From Armatimonadota bacterium (GTDB lineage: Bacteria; Armatimonadota; Fimbriimonadia; Fimbriimonadales; Fimbriimonadaceae), in NCBI GenBank assembly GCA_023392285.1, contig JAEVZK010000107.1:1-28046 (forward strand): 28,046 bases of DNA, given 5' to 3'. How positions within the stretch are numbered: the first letter of the stretch is position 1; each line of letters starts with the position of its first letter. This document shows, piece after piece, positions 27,199-28,046 of this stretch. A program made the position numbers and the translations under genes. The notes beneath the pieces are model-generated. The model ran no database searches. It was given only the letters and a program-made list of their open reading frames with translations, and was not told the DNA's origin.

Positions 27199-28046
27199 AT
27201 GGAATCTGTCGAATCGCTAGAAAGTCAGGCATTAGCCGCTATTGAGAGCGCATCTTCAACCGCCAACTTGAAAGAGATCGAGATCATGTATCTCGGAAAA
27301 AATGGCCAGATCACGAACCTAACGAGACAGATCGGATCCCTAGCGCCGGAAGACCGAGGTCGGTTTGGGGCGCGCGTCAATGAAGCGAAAACTCGAGTGG
27401 CTCTCGCCATCGAAGACCGGACCCAGACAGTGAAGAAGGCGGAGCAAGCGGCGCAGTTCGAAAAGGAGCGCATCGACGTCACGATGCCCGGCAGCTCTCG
27501 TCCGATCGGGAACGAACACGTGCTTCAGCAGGCCATGAACAAGATTAAGAAGGTGCTCGGTGGCATGGGGTTCGTGTACATGGAAGGACCTGAACTAGAG
27601 AGCGTTAAGTACAACTTTGACGCACTTAACTATCCTAAAGATCATCCGGCGATGGACGAGCAAGACACGTTCTACCTTGATGATGAGCATCTCTTGCGCA
27701 CTCAGATGACCGCCCTGCAGGGCCGCGTGTTCGAAAGCCAGAAACCGCCGCTGAGAGTGTTTACCGTAGGCAAGACCTTTCGCAATGAGGCAGTGGACCG
27801 GACGCATAACCATACATTCCATCAGGTAGATGCTTTTATGGTTGACGAAGGCATCTCGATGGCCCATCTGAAGGGCACGCTCGGAGTGTTCGCCCGAGCT
27901 ATGTTTGGTGAAGAAGTCAAAGTCAGGTTCCGGCCAGATTTCTTTCCATTTGTCGAGCCTGGGGTGGACTACGCGATTTCCACCCCTAAACTCTTCAACG
28001 GAAAATGGGTGGAGCTTGGAGGGGCTGGCTTGATCCACCCTAATAT
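27199..28046 (+). CDS. pheS: Phenylalanine-tRNA ligase subunit alpha (partial, 3' end outside window)
   Basis: The first 282 residues of the alpha subunit of phenylalanyl-tRNA synthetase, running off the right edge. The N-terminal coiled-coil region begins MESVESLESQALAAIESASS and includes IEIMYLGKNGQITNLTRQIG. The class II catalytic core follows with DVTMPGSSRPIGNEHVLQQA, GFVYMEGPELESVKYNFDAL, FYLDDEHLLRTQMTALQ, and motif 2 FTVGKTFRNEAVDRTHNHTF followed by HQVDAFMV. Later WVELGGAGLIHPN is the usual segment before motif 3. It diverges from rpsO with 194 bp between starts. pheT would be expected just outside the window. Confidence 0.97.
   Translation, partial: MESVESLESQALAAIESASSTANLKEIEIMYLGKNGQITNLTRQIGSLAPEDRGRFGARVNEAKTRVALAIEDRTQTVKKAEQAAQFEKERIDVTMPGSSRPIGNEHVLQQAMNKIKKVLGGMGFVYMEGPELESVKYNFDALNYPKDHPAMDEQDTFYLDDEHLLRTQMTALQGRVFESQKPPLRVFTVGKTFRNEAVDRTHNHTFHQVDAFMVDEGISMAHLKGTLGVFARAMFGEEVKVRFRPDFFPFVEPGVDYAISTPKLFNGKWVELGGAGLIHPN

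Noticed and set aside
1..28046. tRNA, rRNA or CRISPR array
   Set aside because: No T-loop-like sequence with a fitting acceptor stem, no rRNA segments and no regularly spaced short repeats were found; the Rhs copies are protein-coding repeats.

Overview
The window looks like a chromosomal segment from a member of Armatimonadota, probably near Fimbriimonadales. I infer this from the prepilin leader style, the mix of housekeeping proteins and a moderately high G+C content; I did not run a taxonomic search. The housekeeping genes are a type IV prepilin (cut by the left edge), tpiA, sucD, dapA, a pilC/gspF gene, pnp, rpsO and pheS (cut by the right edge). I see no tRNA, rRNA or CRISPR array.

Layout: 1-3783 holds the prepilin, a lipoprotein, a VOC protein, a secreted retropepsin-like/PDZ protein, an OsmC protein and tpiA. 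3870-13330 is a 9.5 kb array of Rhs/YD-repeat sequence with seven copies of the Rhs core end. Only the copy at 7913 has a signal peptide and its own promoter, and it is interrupted by a TAA. Each complete core end is followed by a different C-terminal domain and then by one or more small ORFs that overlap it or start at once. Four of these tails (128-136 aa) share a four-helix membrane plan although their sequences differ greatly, and each is followed by a small multi-pass membrane protein. I read this as a polymorphic toxin/immunity array with an apparently undescribed membrane-acting tip family. 13331-13866 is non-coding and carries repeats.

At 13867-14112 an Rdx (SelW-like) protein contains an in-frame TGA at the second position of its redox CxxC motif, followed by a fitting bacterial SECIS hairpin, so it is very likely a selenoprotein. 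sucD lies convergent to it. 15113-18745 carries a coupled methyltransferase / glycosyltransferase / ATP-grasp operon plus an unknown protein. Then come a copper-amine-oxidase-N-like protein, dapA, pilC, and a sigma-70 family factor fused to a degenerate GGDEF domain. A secreted unknown protein, a small Cys-rich protein, pnp, rpsO and pheS finish the window.

A feature of the whole window is that nine genes have a TANNNT hexamer 6-8 nt before the start codon (lipoprotein, VOC, protease, OsmC, tpiA, the Rhs gene, sucD, the methyltransferase, dapA). This is the spacing expected for leaderless mRNAs. pnp, the sigma gene and the selenoprotein gene instead have Shine-Dalgarno sequences. The TANNNT pattern was used to choose several starts.
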